Source: VMDJ01 sp965659945 (lineage in GTDB: Bacteria > Pseudomonadota > Gammaproteobacteria > Chromatiales > Chromatiaceae). Taken from it: a stretch of DNA of 26,352 nucleotides. Shown here in pieces: positions 14,660 to 21,984 of the stretch (positions are counted from its first letter, which is position 1; each line of letters opens with the position of its first letter). The stretch is taken from the NCBI GenBank assembly GCA_965659945.1, contig CBFHYJ010000017.1, positions 1-26,352 of the forward strand. Reading direction: 5' to 3'. Both the position numbers and the translations under genes were made by a program. The notes beneath the pieces were generated by a model that worked only from the letters and a program-made list of their open reading frames with translations, searched no databases and was not told where the DNA came from.

Positions 14660-15934
14660 ATGAAACTTGAATCACTCGCGCTGCATCACGGCTATACCTC
14701 AGAAGCGACAACAAAAGCCGCTGCTGTTCCGATTTACCAAACCACCTCATTTACCTTTGACGACACTCAGCATGGTGCTGATCTGTTTGACCTGAAGGTA
14801 CCGGGTAACATTTACACCCGCATCATGAACCCAACCCAAGATGTGTTGGAGCAACGAGTTGCAGCTATGGAAGGGGGTATCGCAGCACTTGCACTTGCGT
14901 CTGGCATGTCTGCAATCACCTATTCTATTCAAACCATCACCCAAGCCGGTGACAACATTGTCAGCACAAGCCAACTCTATGGTGGCACCTACAACCTATT
15001 TGCACACAGCTTGCCTAAGCAAGGTGTTGAAGTGCGCATGGCATCGTTTGATGATTTCGAAAAAATGGAATCACTGATTGATGACAAAACCAAAGCCGTA
15101 TTTTGTGAATCAATTGGTAATCCAGCAGGCAACGTTGTTGACCTTCAAAGACTCTCAGAGATTGCACATAAACATGGCGTACCACTGATTGTTGATAACA
15201 CCGTTGCGACACCTTATTTATGTAAGCCTTTTGAGCATGGTGCTGACATCGTGATTCACTCTCTGACTAAATACATAGGTGGTCACGGCACAAGCATTGG
15301 CGGCATCATTGTTGATTCAGGTGGTTTTGACTGGGTCGGCAATAAAGATCGCTTCCCAATGTTGAACGAACCTGATCCTTCATATCATGGCGTGGTCTAT
15401 ACCGAGGCGCTTGGCCCTGCTGCATTTATCGGTCGTGCACGTGTTGTACCTTTACGTAACACGGGCGCTGCCATCTCACCTCATAATGCCTTCTTGATCA
15501 TGCAAGGCCTTGAGACCTTAGGCCTCCGCATGGAACGTCACTGTGAGAATGCAGAGAAAGTTGCAGCACATTTAAAAGCTCACCCAAAGGTCTCTTGGGT
15601 GAACTACGCCGCACTACCCGAAAGCCCACATAACGCGACTGCGAAAAAAATCACCGGCGGTAAAGCGTCAGGCATTTTGAGCTTTGGCATCAAAGGTGGC
15701 TTAGCGGCGGGTACGCAATTTATCGATGCGCTCCAAATGATCTTACGCTTGGTTAACATCGGTGATGCGAAATCACTAGCTTGCCATCCTGCATCAACCA
15801 CTCACCGCCAACTAAGCCCGGAGGAGCTCGCAACCGCTGGCGTGTCGGAAGACTTGGTTCGCATATCTGTAGGTATTGAGCACGTTGACGATATCATTAC
15901 AGATATTGATCAAGCACTCGATCAGGTTAAATAA
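14660..15934 (+). CDS. metY: O-acetylhomoserine aminocarboxypropyltransferase (O-acetylhomoserine sulfhydrylase)
   Basis: PLP enzyme of the Cys/Met metabolism family that makes homocysteine directly from O-acetylhomoserine and sulfide. The 424-aa length is typical for MetY and longer than MetB or MetZ. Visible motifs are YTRIMNPTQDVLEQRVAAME, the stacking Tyr in SQLYGGTYNLF, VDNTVATPYLCKP, the PLP lysine K204 in IHSLTKYIGGHG, and CHPASTTHRQLSPEE near the end. The start ATG follows AAGGGGG, itself locked in a leader stem. Related enzymes can also accept methanethiol, which would connect with the methionine salvage genes upstream; that is speculation. Confidence 0.95.
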   Translation: MKLESLALHHGYTSEATTKAAAVPIYQTTSFTFDDTQHGADLFDLKVPGNIYTRIMNPTQDVLEQRVAAMEGGIAALALASGMSAITYSIQTITQAGDNIVSTSQLYGGTYNLFAHSLPKQGVEVRMASFDDFEKMESLIDDKTKAVFCESIGNPAGNVVDLQRLSEIAHKHGVPLIVDNTVATPYLCKPFEHGADIVIHSLTKYIGGHGTSIGGIIVDSGGFDWVGNKDRFPMLNEPDPSYHGVVYTEALGPAAFIGRARVVPLRNTGAAISPHNAFLIMQGLETLGLRMERHCENAEKVAAHLKAHPKVSWVNYAALPESPHNATAKKITGGKASGILSFGIKGGLAAGTQFIDALQMILRLVNIGDAKSLACHPASTTHRQLSPEELATAGVSEDLVRISVGIEHVDDIITDIDQALDQVK

Positions 15935-15937
15935 TTT

Positions 15938-15956
15938 CAGGGCGCAATGCGCCCTG
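15938..15956 (+). repeat. Perfect stem-loop between metY and the DoxX gene
   Basis: CAGGGCGC (15938-15945) and GCGCCCTG (15949-15956) form an 8-bp perfect stem with a 3-nt AAT loop, four bases after the metY stop codon. No T-run follows; the next bases are CACTCAAGGA, the ribosome site of the DoxX gene. It more likely affects mRNA stability or partial attenuation than full termination. Confidence 0.5.
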
Positions 15957-15972
15957 CACTCAAGGAACTCTC

Positions 15973-16356
15973 ATGTCAGATCTCGGTAAGCTCATCCTTC
16001 GATTGAACATTGGCGTACTCATGCTATTTCACGGTCTTCATAAGTTGGATGGTGGCAGCATTAGCTATATTGGCGGCAAACTCGTCGAGGTTAATCTGCC
16101 CCACTCTCTTGCTTATGGTGTTTATGCCGGTGAGATTCTGGCACCACTCATGCTGATCTTTGGTGTATTTACCCGTCTAGGCGCATTAATGATTGTGGTG
16201 AACATGCTCTTTGCGATCGGATTGATGCACATGCCTGACCTGAGTAGCTTTACTCAACACGGCGGATGGGTACTCGAGCTACAAGCCTTCTATCTATTTG
16301 GTGCATTAGCGGTCGCCTTCTTAGGCGCTGGACGTATAGCGCTTACTCGTAACTAA
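15973..16356 (+). CDS. DoxX-family inner-membrane protein
   Basis: A 127-aa protein with four hydrophobic segments (about residues 8-25, 45-65, 70-90 and 100-120) and the family's early LRLNIGVLMLFHGLHKLDGG and FGVFTRLGALMIVVNMLFAI. DoxX proteins are four-helix membrane proteins whose roles include thiosulfate:quinone oxidation and redox or sulfur stress partners, but many are uncharacterised. AAGGA lies six bases before the ATG. It is 38 bp after metY, probably on the same transcript with the intervening hairpin, and its end is marked by a strong bidirectional terminator. The sulfur-gene neighbour is suggestive only. Confidence 0.85.
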   Translation: MSDLGKLILRLNIGVLMLFHGLHKLDGGSISYIGGKLVEVNLPHSLAYGVYAGEILAPLMLIFGVFTRLGALMIVVNMLFAIGLMHMPDLSSFTQHGGWVLELQAFYLFGALAVAFLGAGRIALTRN

Positions 16357-16360
16357 AATA

Positions 16361-16384
16361 AAAAGCCCCGTTATCGGGGCTTTT
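16361..16384. terminator. Bidirectional intrinsic terminator (DoxX gene / thioredoxin gene)
   Basis: AAAAGCCCCG (16361-16370) pairs with CGGGGCTTTT (16375-16384) around a TTAT loop. It gives a GC-rich stem with T-runs on both strands. It lies between two convergent genes whose stops are five bases before and four bases after it, so it should terminate both. Confidence 0.92.
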
Positions 16385-16387
16385 CTT

Positions 16388-17419
16388 TTAGCGCATCAAA
16401 TCAACTTCGAACCCTCGAACATGCAATGCATCGGTTCGGTGCTGTAAAAAACGCTGGAAATTAGGCTGATACTGATAAGCGCCTGTCGCCACATAGTCCA
16501 TAGCGCCATGCACATGGAAGGTTTTCAGGTAAGCCCCCGTACGGAACACCTCTTGCCCCTTGGGGTCAAAAAACACCATGCTAGGCGCATGTTTAACGTC
16601 CAATTCTGCCACCCATTTATCCATGGTTAAACTACGACCATCCGGTGTTTCAATCGGCTCTTTTGACCACATATCCACGATCGCAACATCAAAGTTAGTC
16701 AACGCATTCGCCACTGCTTCTCGCTTAAACACATCGGCATGAAGCTCATCACACTCTTGACACACCTTTTGCTCAAACATAACCAATAACGGTCTATAGC
16801 TGTGTTCACGCCCAGACTTAAACTTAAACGGTGCAGTTAGACTAGCTGCAAGCTCAGGCAATTTTCCGGTAGCGGGTTGCGGCAATATCTTTGCGTAATA
16901 ATCTCGAAAGCCACGCGTCTTTTCATGCTTACCTGAAACAAAATCCAATGCCACATCAAATTTATGTGGCGCAAAATAGCCATTGATACGCAACAACACA
17001 TCCCCACCTTCATTAAGCATTAATAAGCTTGGCGTGTATTGCACACGAAGCTTTTCAGCAAACTGCTTTTCAGTGGTTAGATCGCCAGCAAAGTCGGTTA
17101 CTTCACGATCACCCCACATGTTGATCGCAATCACATCAAAATGCTGTTGGGTTTTTTCTGCAATCTTTCGATTACCGAAGTTATCATTCAGTAGCTTTGA
17201 GCAATATGGGCAGCCATCTTGATAGAAATACAATATGACGCGCTTATTGGCATCAGTGGCTTCAGCCACATCTTCACGGATATCAAGAAAGGAAGATTTA
17301 AACCAGTCCGGTTTTTCATGGTAGCCAGGGTTAACCATCCCCTGACCTAAGCCCTCGTTTTTTTCAGCCGCTTGTGCAGCGCCAACTAATATCAAACCAA
17401 TAAGTAGGTATCGAAACAT
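16388..17419 (-). CDS. Exported tandem-thioredoxin-domain protein (SoxW-like)
   Basis: A 343-aa protein with a signal peptide (MFRYLLIGLILVGAAQA, cleavage likely after residue 17) and two thioredoxin-fold domains. Domain 1 (about 45-165) has CPYC (C70, C73) with a cis-Pro in YTPSLL (P130). Domain 2 (about 200-315) has CQEC (C220, C223) and a cis-Pro in HAPSMVFF (P279). Both have the alternating pattern of SoxW/thioredoxin-2-type domains, consistent with a periplasmic disulfide reductase or carrier. The ATG at 17417-17419 is preceded by GGGGGA; an in-frame ATG five codons earlier would lie before this ribosome site. Partner and substrate unknown. Confidence 0.82.
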   Translation of the reverse strand: MFRYLLIGLILVGAAQAAEKNEGLGQGMVNPGYHEKPDWFKSSFLDIREDVAEATDANKRVILYFYQDGCPYCSKLLNDNFGNRKIAEKTQQHFDVIAINMWGDREVTDFAGDLTTEKQFAEKLRVQYTPSLLMLNEGGDVLLRINGYFAPHKFDVALDFVSGKHEKTRGFRDYYAKILPQPATGKLPELAASLTAPFKFKSGREHSYRPLLVMFEQKVCQECDELHADVFKREAVANALTNFDVAIVDMWSKEPIETPDGRSLTMDKWVAELDVKHAPSMVFFDPKGQEVFRTGAYLKTFHVHGAMDYVATGAYQYQPNFQRFLQHRTDALHVRGFEVDLMR

Positions 17420-17503
17420 GATGTCCCCCAACATCCTGATCTTTGACGTGTTTAAGGATAGACGACTTGCTTCTGCGCTGCAGGACTTAAGCCCCTAGAG
17501 AAA

Positions 17504-18148
17504 TCAGATGATTTGGGGACACGTCTCTTTGAGCATACATGACTCACAGAGAGGCTTCTTACGGCATGAAACCTTAGCGTGCTCAACGATCAGCGCGTGA
17601 TATTGCTTAAACAGCGACGCATCCTCGGGGAGTTGTTGATGAAATGCCGCTTGAAGAACTGAGTACTTAAGTTTTGAGCTATACAAGCCAAAGCGTTCTA
17701 AGAGTCGACGCGTATAGGTATCGATTACAAACGATGGAATATTCAAAGCATATAGAACAATGTCATCCGCCGTCTCTGGTCCCACTCCTTTCACGCTTAG
17801 CAAACGCTCTCTTGCTTGATCACATCCCATATGTTTAAGTACGTCAAAACTGTTCGATTGAAGGAATACACATAATTGCTTTAACCGATCCGCCTTCATG
17901 CGGAAATAGCCTGAAGGACGGACTAGCATTTCTAATTGATCGGTAGGCGTTTCAAGGATCGCTTTGATAGATAAGGCGTTAGCATTTTTGAGATTAGCTA
18001 ATGCTTTCTCAACATTACGCCAATCAGTATTTTGAGTGAGGATTGCACCAACAGCGATCTCGAAGGCTGAATCAGCAGGCCACCATGCAAGGTCGCCGTA
18101 TTGCGCATTTAATGAGTGATATAACGCCAACAAAGGCGAATCAGTCAC
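17504..18148 (-). CDS. Endonuclease III-related HhH-GPD DNA glycosylase
   Basis: A 214-aa HhH-GPD protein with FEIAVGAILTQNTDWRNVEKA near the N-terminus. The helix-hairpin-helix reads LLSVKGVGPETADDIVLYAL (117-136), the catalytic Asp is D143 in FVIDTYTRR, and a C-terminal four-cysteine [4Fe-4S] loop has C195, C201, C204 and C210. The lysine that gives true endonuclease III its lyase activity is replaced by Glu (E125), as in the EndoIII-related group that includes Helicobacter MagIII. A monofunctional base glycosylase is therefore likelier than Nth. GTG start, overlapping the rluB stop by 8 nt; last gene of the compact minus operon. Confidence 0.85.
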   Translation of the reverse strand: MTDSPLLALYHSLNAQYGDLAWWPADSAFEIAVGAILTQNTDWRNVEKALANLKNANALSIKAILETPTDQLEMLVRPSGYFRMKADRLKQLCVFLQSNSFDVLKHMGCDQARERLLSVKGVGPETADDIVLYALNIPSFVIDTYTRRLLERFGLYSSKLKYSVLQAAFHQQLPEDASLFKQYHALIVEHAKVSCRKKPLCESCMLKETCPQII

Positions 18149-19010
18149 GATTATTACGCTTCCATAATTGTTTTACGCGGCGTGAGGAGCCGTAAACCTT
18201 CTTATCAGCTAATCGTGTACCAGGCTTGAACAACTTACCCCAAGGGCGATCTTTGCCACTGATACCAACCGCATCTAATAAGGCTTTACGTTCGTCTTTC
18301 TCAAGCTCACGCCATTGGCCTGCTTTAACCGCACTGTTTAAAAAGATAGGCCCATACCGCACACGCTTCAGGCGTGAGACAGTGACACCAACCGCTTCCC
18401 ACAGACGACGCACCTCGCGCTTTCGGCCTTCCATAATGGCCACATGGAACCAGCGATTTTGACCATCCGAATCCCCTCCTGAATCAACCACATCTTCAAA
18501 GCGCGCATCACCATCTTCAAGTTTGACACCACTCACTAGTTGGCGAACCATATCCTTGTTGACTTCACCATGAACACGCACTGCATACTCACGATCAATC
18601 TCGTAGCGTGGATGCATCAAGCGATTAGCTAATTCACCATCATTAGTTAATAAGATGAGCCCTGAAGTGTTGATATCTAAGCGACCGACAGTTACCCAAC
18701 GACCGTTCGGTGGCTTGGGCAATCGATCAAAAATGGTCTTGCGACCACCTGGGTCATTACGGGTAACAATCTCACCTTCAGGTTTGTTGTAGATAATGGC
18801 GTATCGCTCATTACCACCTAGACGTTTCGACGAGACCGGTCGCCCATTAACAGACAGAGTATCAGTCGGTTCAGCACGATCGCCCAAGCTAGCCACCTTG
18901 CCATTAACCGTGACCTTTCCGTCAATGATCCATTGTTCAATTTCGCGTCGTGAACCGAGACCCGCGTTCGCCAACAGCTTTTGCAGACGTTCACCTTGTT
19001 GTTCAGCCAT
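18141..19010 (-). CDS. rluB: 23S rRNA pseudouridine(2605) synthase
   Basis: Isomerises a uridine in the peptidyl-transferase region of 23S rRNA. The 289-aa protein has an S4 RNA-binding domain (about 7-60, ERLQKLLANAGLGSRREIEQ) and then a pseudouridine synthase domain with the catalytic GRLDINTSGLILLTNDG (D112). KVRV-type segments follow (MEGRKREVRRLWEAVG). A basic tail (KVYGSSRRVKQLWKRNNRD) extends past the catalytic fold. Placement directly after scpA-scpB is the classic arrangement for RluB rather than RsuA or RluE/F. ATG start, 8 nt inside scpB. Confidence 0.93.
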   Translation of the reverse strand: MAEQQGERLQKLLANAGLGSRREIEQWIIDGKVTVNGKVASLGDRAEPTDTLSVNGRPVSSKRLGGNERYAIIYNKPEGEIVTRNDPGGRKTIFDRLPKPPNGRWVTVGRLDINTSGLILLTNDGELANRLMHPRYEIDREYAVRVHGEVNKDMVRQLVSGVKLEDGDARFEDVVDSGGDSDGQNRWFHVAIMEGRKREVRRLWEAVGVTVSRLKRVRYGPIFLNSAVKAGQWRELEKDERKALLDAVGISGKDRPWGKLFKPGTRLADKKVYGSSRRVKQLWKRNNRD

Positions 19011-19914
19011 TGTTTGGGTCCATCGACGCTAAGGGCTTTTTTTCATCGCCCTCTTTTTCATCAACCACAGTGGAGTCATCAACCAGATGATCAGACGCTT
19101 TTCCTGATGTAACACTATCTTCCGAGTTGTCATCATCACTCGGCGAATCTACATTGAAATCGGTATTTACATCGCCAAGCGCATCATAAAGCGCATCGAT
19201 GTCCTCAATTCGCTCATCATCACCAGCAAGCTGATCATCAATAGCGACTTGCTCTTCACCATCTTCACCATCAACCACCTCTTCACTATCATCGACAATA
19301 GCTTCCTGAGCAGGTTCAGTTGATGGCACGTTATCGTCACTCGCCTTATCCGTATCATTAAGGTCCAAGCTACGATTAATCTCATCAAGATCACGAATTT
19401 CAGCTAACGGAGGCAACTCATCGAGTGTTTTAAGATTAAAGTAATCCAAGAATTCTCGGGTGGTGCCGTAAAGCGATGGCTTACCTGGGACATCACGTGT
19501 ACCCACAACACGCACCCATTCGCGCTCAAGCAAGGTCTTGATGATATTGGTGCTCACTGAGACACCACGGATATCTTCAATATCACCACGTGTAATGGGT
19601 TGGCGATATGCAATCAGCGCCAATGTTTCCATTAAAGCGCGCGAATAACGCGGGGCACGCTCTGTCCATAAACGAGATACCCACAATGACACCTCTTCAA
19701 CGACTTGAATGCGCCAGCCACTGCCTACCTCAACCACTTCGATGCCACGACCTTCGTAGTCTTGTCTTAGTTGATCAAGGACTTCGCGTAGCTCTTTCTT
19801 TTCTGGCTGCTCCTCATCAAGGAACAAGGTCAACATCATGTCGAGTGATAAAGGACCACCTGCTGCCAGCAAGGCTGCTTCAATAATATTTTTTAGCTTT
19901 TCGGGCGCTGCCAT
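19003..19914 (-). CDS. scpB: Segregation and condensation protein B with long acidic tail
   Basis: Kleisin-associated winged-helix subunit of the SMC-ScpAB type condensin. Residues 1-175 contain two winged-helix domains (LKNIIEAALLAAGGPLSLD; ALMETLALIAYRQPITRGDI; GKPSLYGTTREFLDYFNL). The remaining roughly 120 residues are highly acidic and low in complexity (Asp/Glu/Ser), making the 303-aa product much longer than a usual ScpB of about 190 aa. I chose the ATG at 19912-19914, one base after the scpA stop and behind GAGAGG. A longer frame overlapping scpA adds 19 residues without family support. Overlaps rluB by 8 nt. Confidence 0.92.
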   Translation of the reverse strand: MAAPEKLKNIIEAALLAAGGPLSLDMMLTLFLDEEQPEKKELREVLDQLRQDYEGRGIEVVEVGSGWRIQVVEEVSLWVSRLWTERAPRYSRALMETLALIAYRQPITRGDIEDIRGVSVSTNIIKTLLEREWVRVVGTRDVPGKPSLYGTTREFLDYFNLKTLDELPPLAEIRDLDEINRSLDLNDTDKASDDNVPSTEPAQEAIVDDSEEVVDGEDGEEQVAIDDQLAGDDERIEDIDALYDALGDVNTDFNVDSPSDDDNSEDSVTSGKASDHLVDDSTVVDEKEGDEKKPLASMDPNNG

Positions 19915-19915
19915 C

Positions 19916-20755
19916 TCAGCCTCTCGCCTTAACATGAATAGTGCCGAATGATTCGTTTTGCACCAGTTCAATCAGTTGTTGTTTAATTAATTCCAAGGTC
20001 GCCATAAACGTTACGACAACGCCGGGGCGACCTTCAGCCAAATCAAATAGATCCGTAAAGTCGGTAAAGGTCGAGCTATTCACAGTTTCGAGTACACGAC
20101 TCATACGCTCACGTAAAGAGAGTGGCTCTTGCTGAATGTGGTGACTGGTAAACATATCCGCACGACTCATAACATCCTTTAACGCCAACAGGATTTCTTT
20201 TAGATCCAAATCAGGTGGCGGCAAATCCAAATTCTTGTGAGGTGCGTCGACTTTGACACTGTGCACATCACGACCAAGCTGCGGAAGCTCATCAATATCT
20301 TGAGCCGCTTGTTTAAAGCGTTCGTATTCTTGCAAACGACGAATCAACTCTGCACGCGGATCACCCTCTTCGTCTTCTTCATCGACATTCACACGAGGTA
20401 ACAACATGCGTGACTTAATCTCAGCCAACATTGCAGCCATCAGCAAGTACTCAGCCGCTAACTCAAAGCGCATATTCTGCATCATTTGGATGTAGTTAAT
20501 GTATTGCTCGGTGATATCCGCAATAGGGATATCCAAAATATCCAAGTTCTGACGGCGGATAAGATACAACAAGAGATCCAGAGGGCCCTCGAAAGCCTCA
20601 AGGATAACTTCAAGCGCATCTGGCGGAATGTAAAGATCTTTGGGGAGCTGATACTGTGGCTCACCCAAGACAACCGCAAAAGGCATTTCTTCTTGTTGTG
20701 GCTTCAGTGACGGCGTGAGTGCCGCTTCAGGTGCTACTTCCTGCTCCTCGCTCAT
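19916..20755 (-). CDS. scpA: Segregation and condensation protein A (kleisin)
   Basis: Kleisin subunit bridging SMC heads in chromosome condensation. The 279-aa protein has the family core FEGPLDLLLYLIRRQNLDILDIPI and EQYINYIQMMQNMRFELAAEYLLMAA split by ITEQ, followed by AEIKSRMLLPR, an acidic linker (VDEEDEEGDPRAELIRRL) and a C-terminal winged helix (VVTFMATLELIKQQLIELVQ). The N-terminal 45 residues precede the conserved start and are variable in this family. ATG start three bases after the trpS stop; next to scpB in the standard order. Confidence 0.95.
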   Translation of the reverse strand: MSEEQEVAPEAALTPSLKPQQEEMPFAVVLGEPQYQLPKDLYIPPDALEVILEAFEGPLDLLLYLIRRQNLDILDIPIADITEQYINYIQMMQNMRFELAAEYLLMAAMLAEIKSRMLLPRVNVDEEDEEGDPRAELIRRLQEYERFKQAAQDIDELPQLGRDVHSVKVDAPHKNLDLPPPDLDLKEILLALKDVMSRADMFTSHHIQQEPLSLRERMSRVLETVNSSTFTDFTDLFDLAEGRPGVVVTFMATLELIKQQLIELVQNESFGTIHVKARG

Positions 20756-20758
20756 TGA

Positions 20759-21973
20759 TTAATCATCCAGCGACATCACGTGACGCACTTCATCCATGGT
20801 TTCACGGGCAACTTCACGTGCAGCCTCACAACCTTCGTTAATAATGTTCTTCACCAAATCAGGTTGCTCTTCGTATTCTTTGGCACGCGCTTGAATCGGT
20901 TTTAATTCATGCAAAACCGCTTCAATGATCGGCCCCTTACATTCAACACAACCGATACCGGCGGTAGTGCAGCCCTCACGCACCCAGTTTTGAGTACGCT
21001 CATCTGAATACACTTCATGGAACTGCCACACAGGACAATTCGCCGGATCACCCGGATCGTTACGACGAACACGTGCAGGGTCGGTTGGCATCGTACGAAG
21101 CTGTTTCTCCACTTCATCCGGCTGAGCATTCAATGGAATCGTATTGTTATACGACTTCGACATTTTTTGGCCATCAAGGCCTGGCATCTTAGAGGCCTTG
21201 GTCAGCAGTGGCTGCGGCTCTGGTAACACAACTTTACCGCCGCCCTCGATGTATCCAAACAAACGGTCACGATCTGATACACCGATATTTTGTTGCGACT
21301 CGAGTAGTGCGCGCGCATTCGCTAGCGCTTCATCATCACCCTGCTCTTGGTAAGCCTTCTTGTAGGAATTGAACAGCTTGGCTGCCTTCTTACCCATCTT
21401 TTTGACCGCCTCTTCTGCCTTCTCTTCAAAGCCAGGTTCGCGACCATAAATATGATTGAATCGACGCGCTACCTCACGGGTTAGCTCAACGTGAACCACT
21501 TGGTCCTCACCTACTGGCACCATGCCGGCGCGATAGACCAAGATGTCAGCCGCTTGCAGCAAGGGGTAACCTAAGAATCCGTAGGTAGAGAGATCTTTCT
21601 CGCGTAATTTTTCTTGCTGATCTTTATAGGTTGGTACTCGCTCCAACCAACTCAACGGCGTAATCATCGACAGCAACAAATGGAGTTCGGCATGCTCAGG
21701 AACGCGAGACTGCACAAAGATCGTCGACTCACCAGGATTAACGCCTGCGGCTAACCAATCGATCACCATATCCCACGTAGATTGAGGAATATTACTCGGG
21801 TCGTCGTAGTTGGTGGTCAGCGCATGCCAATCGGCAACAAAAAACAGACACTGGTACTCATGCTGTAGTTCAACCCAATTTTTCAACACGCCATGGTAAT
21901 GACCCAAGTGCAGACGACCGGTTGGTCGCATACCTGACAAAACTCGCGCGTGCTGCGCCGCTACAACGCTCAA
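20759..21973 (-). CDS. trpS: Tryptophanyl-tRNA synthetase, long form with four-cysteine motif
   Basis: Class I synthetase charging tRNA-Trp. The 404-aa protein has SGMRPTGRLHLGHYHG (HIGH-type motif, residues 24-28), DWHALTTNY and the KMSKS loop GQKMSKSYNN (270-274). It is longer than the E. coli enzyme. A lysine/glutamate-rich insert lies at about 180-250. Cysteines at 313, 335, 342 and 345 give the spacing C-x21-C-x6-C-x2-C, close to the [4Fe-4S]-binding pattern reported for Thermotoga TrpRS. Start is TTG (21971-21973) behind AGGAG with six bases between. An internal ATG at residue 15 would cut into the conserved N-terminus. Confidence 0.94.
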   Translation of the reverse strand: MSVVAAQHARVLSGMRPTGRLHLGHYHGVLKNWVELQHEYQCLFFVADWHALTTNYDDPSNIPQSTWDMVIDWLAAGVNPGESTIFVQSRVPEHAELHLLLSMITPLSWLERVPTYKDQQEKLREKDLSTYGFLGYPLLQAADILVYRAGMVPVGEDQVVHVELTREVARRFNHIYGREPGFEEKAEEAVKKMGKKAAKLFNSYKKAYQEQGDDEALANARALLESQQNIGVSDRDRLFGYIEGGGKVVLPEPQPLLTKASKMPGLDGQKMSKSYNNTIPLNAQPDEVEKQLRTMPTDPARVRRNDPGDPANCPVWQFHEVYSDERTQNWVREGCTTAGIGCVECKGPIIEAVLHELKPIQARAKEYEEQPDLVKNIINEGCEAAREVARETMDEVRHVMSLDD

Positions 21974-21984
21974 AGGAGACTCCT
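21974..21984 (-). promoter_or_regulatory. Self-complementary ribosome binding site of trpS
   Basis: On the minus strand the Shine-Dalgarno is AGGAG (21984-21980) and the following bases read TCTCCT. AGGA can therefore pair with TCCT across a 3-nt loop, hiding the site. Combined with a TTG start this may lower trpS translation. The site also overlaps the stop codon of the upstream peptidase gene. Confidence 0.4.

Noticed and set aside
17504..18148. Annotating the HhH-GPD protein as nth
   Set aside because: The lyase lysine is Glu (E125) and the sequence follows the EndoIII-related subgroup instead.
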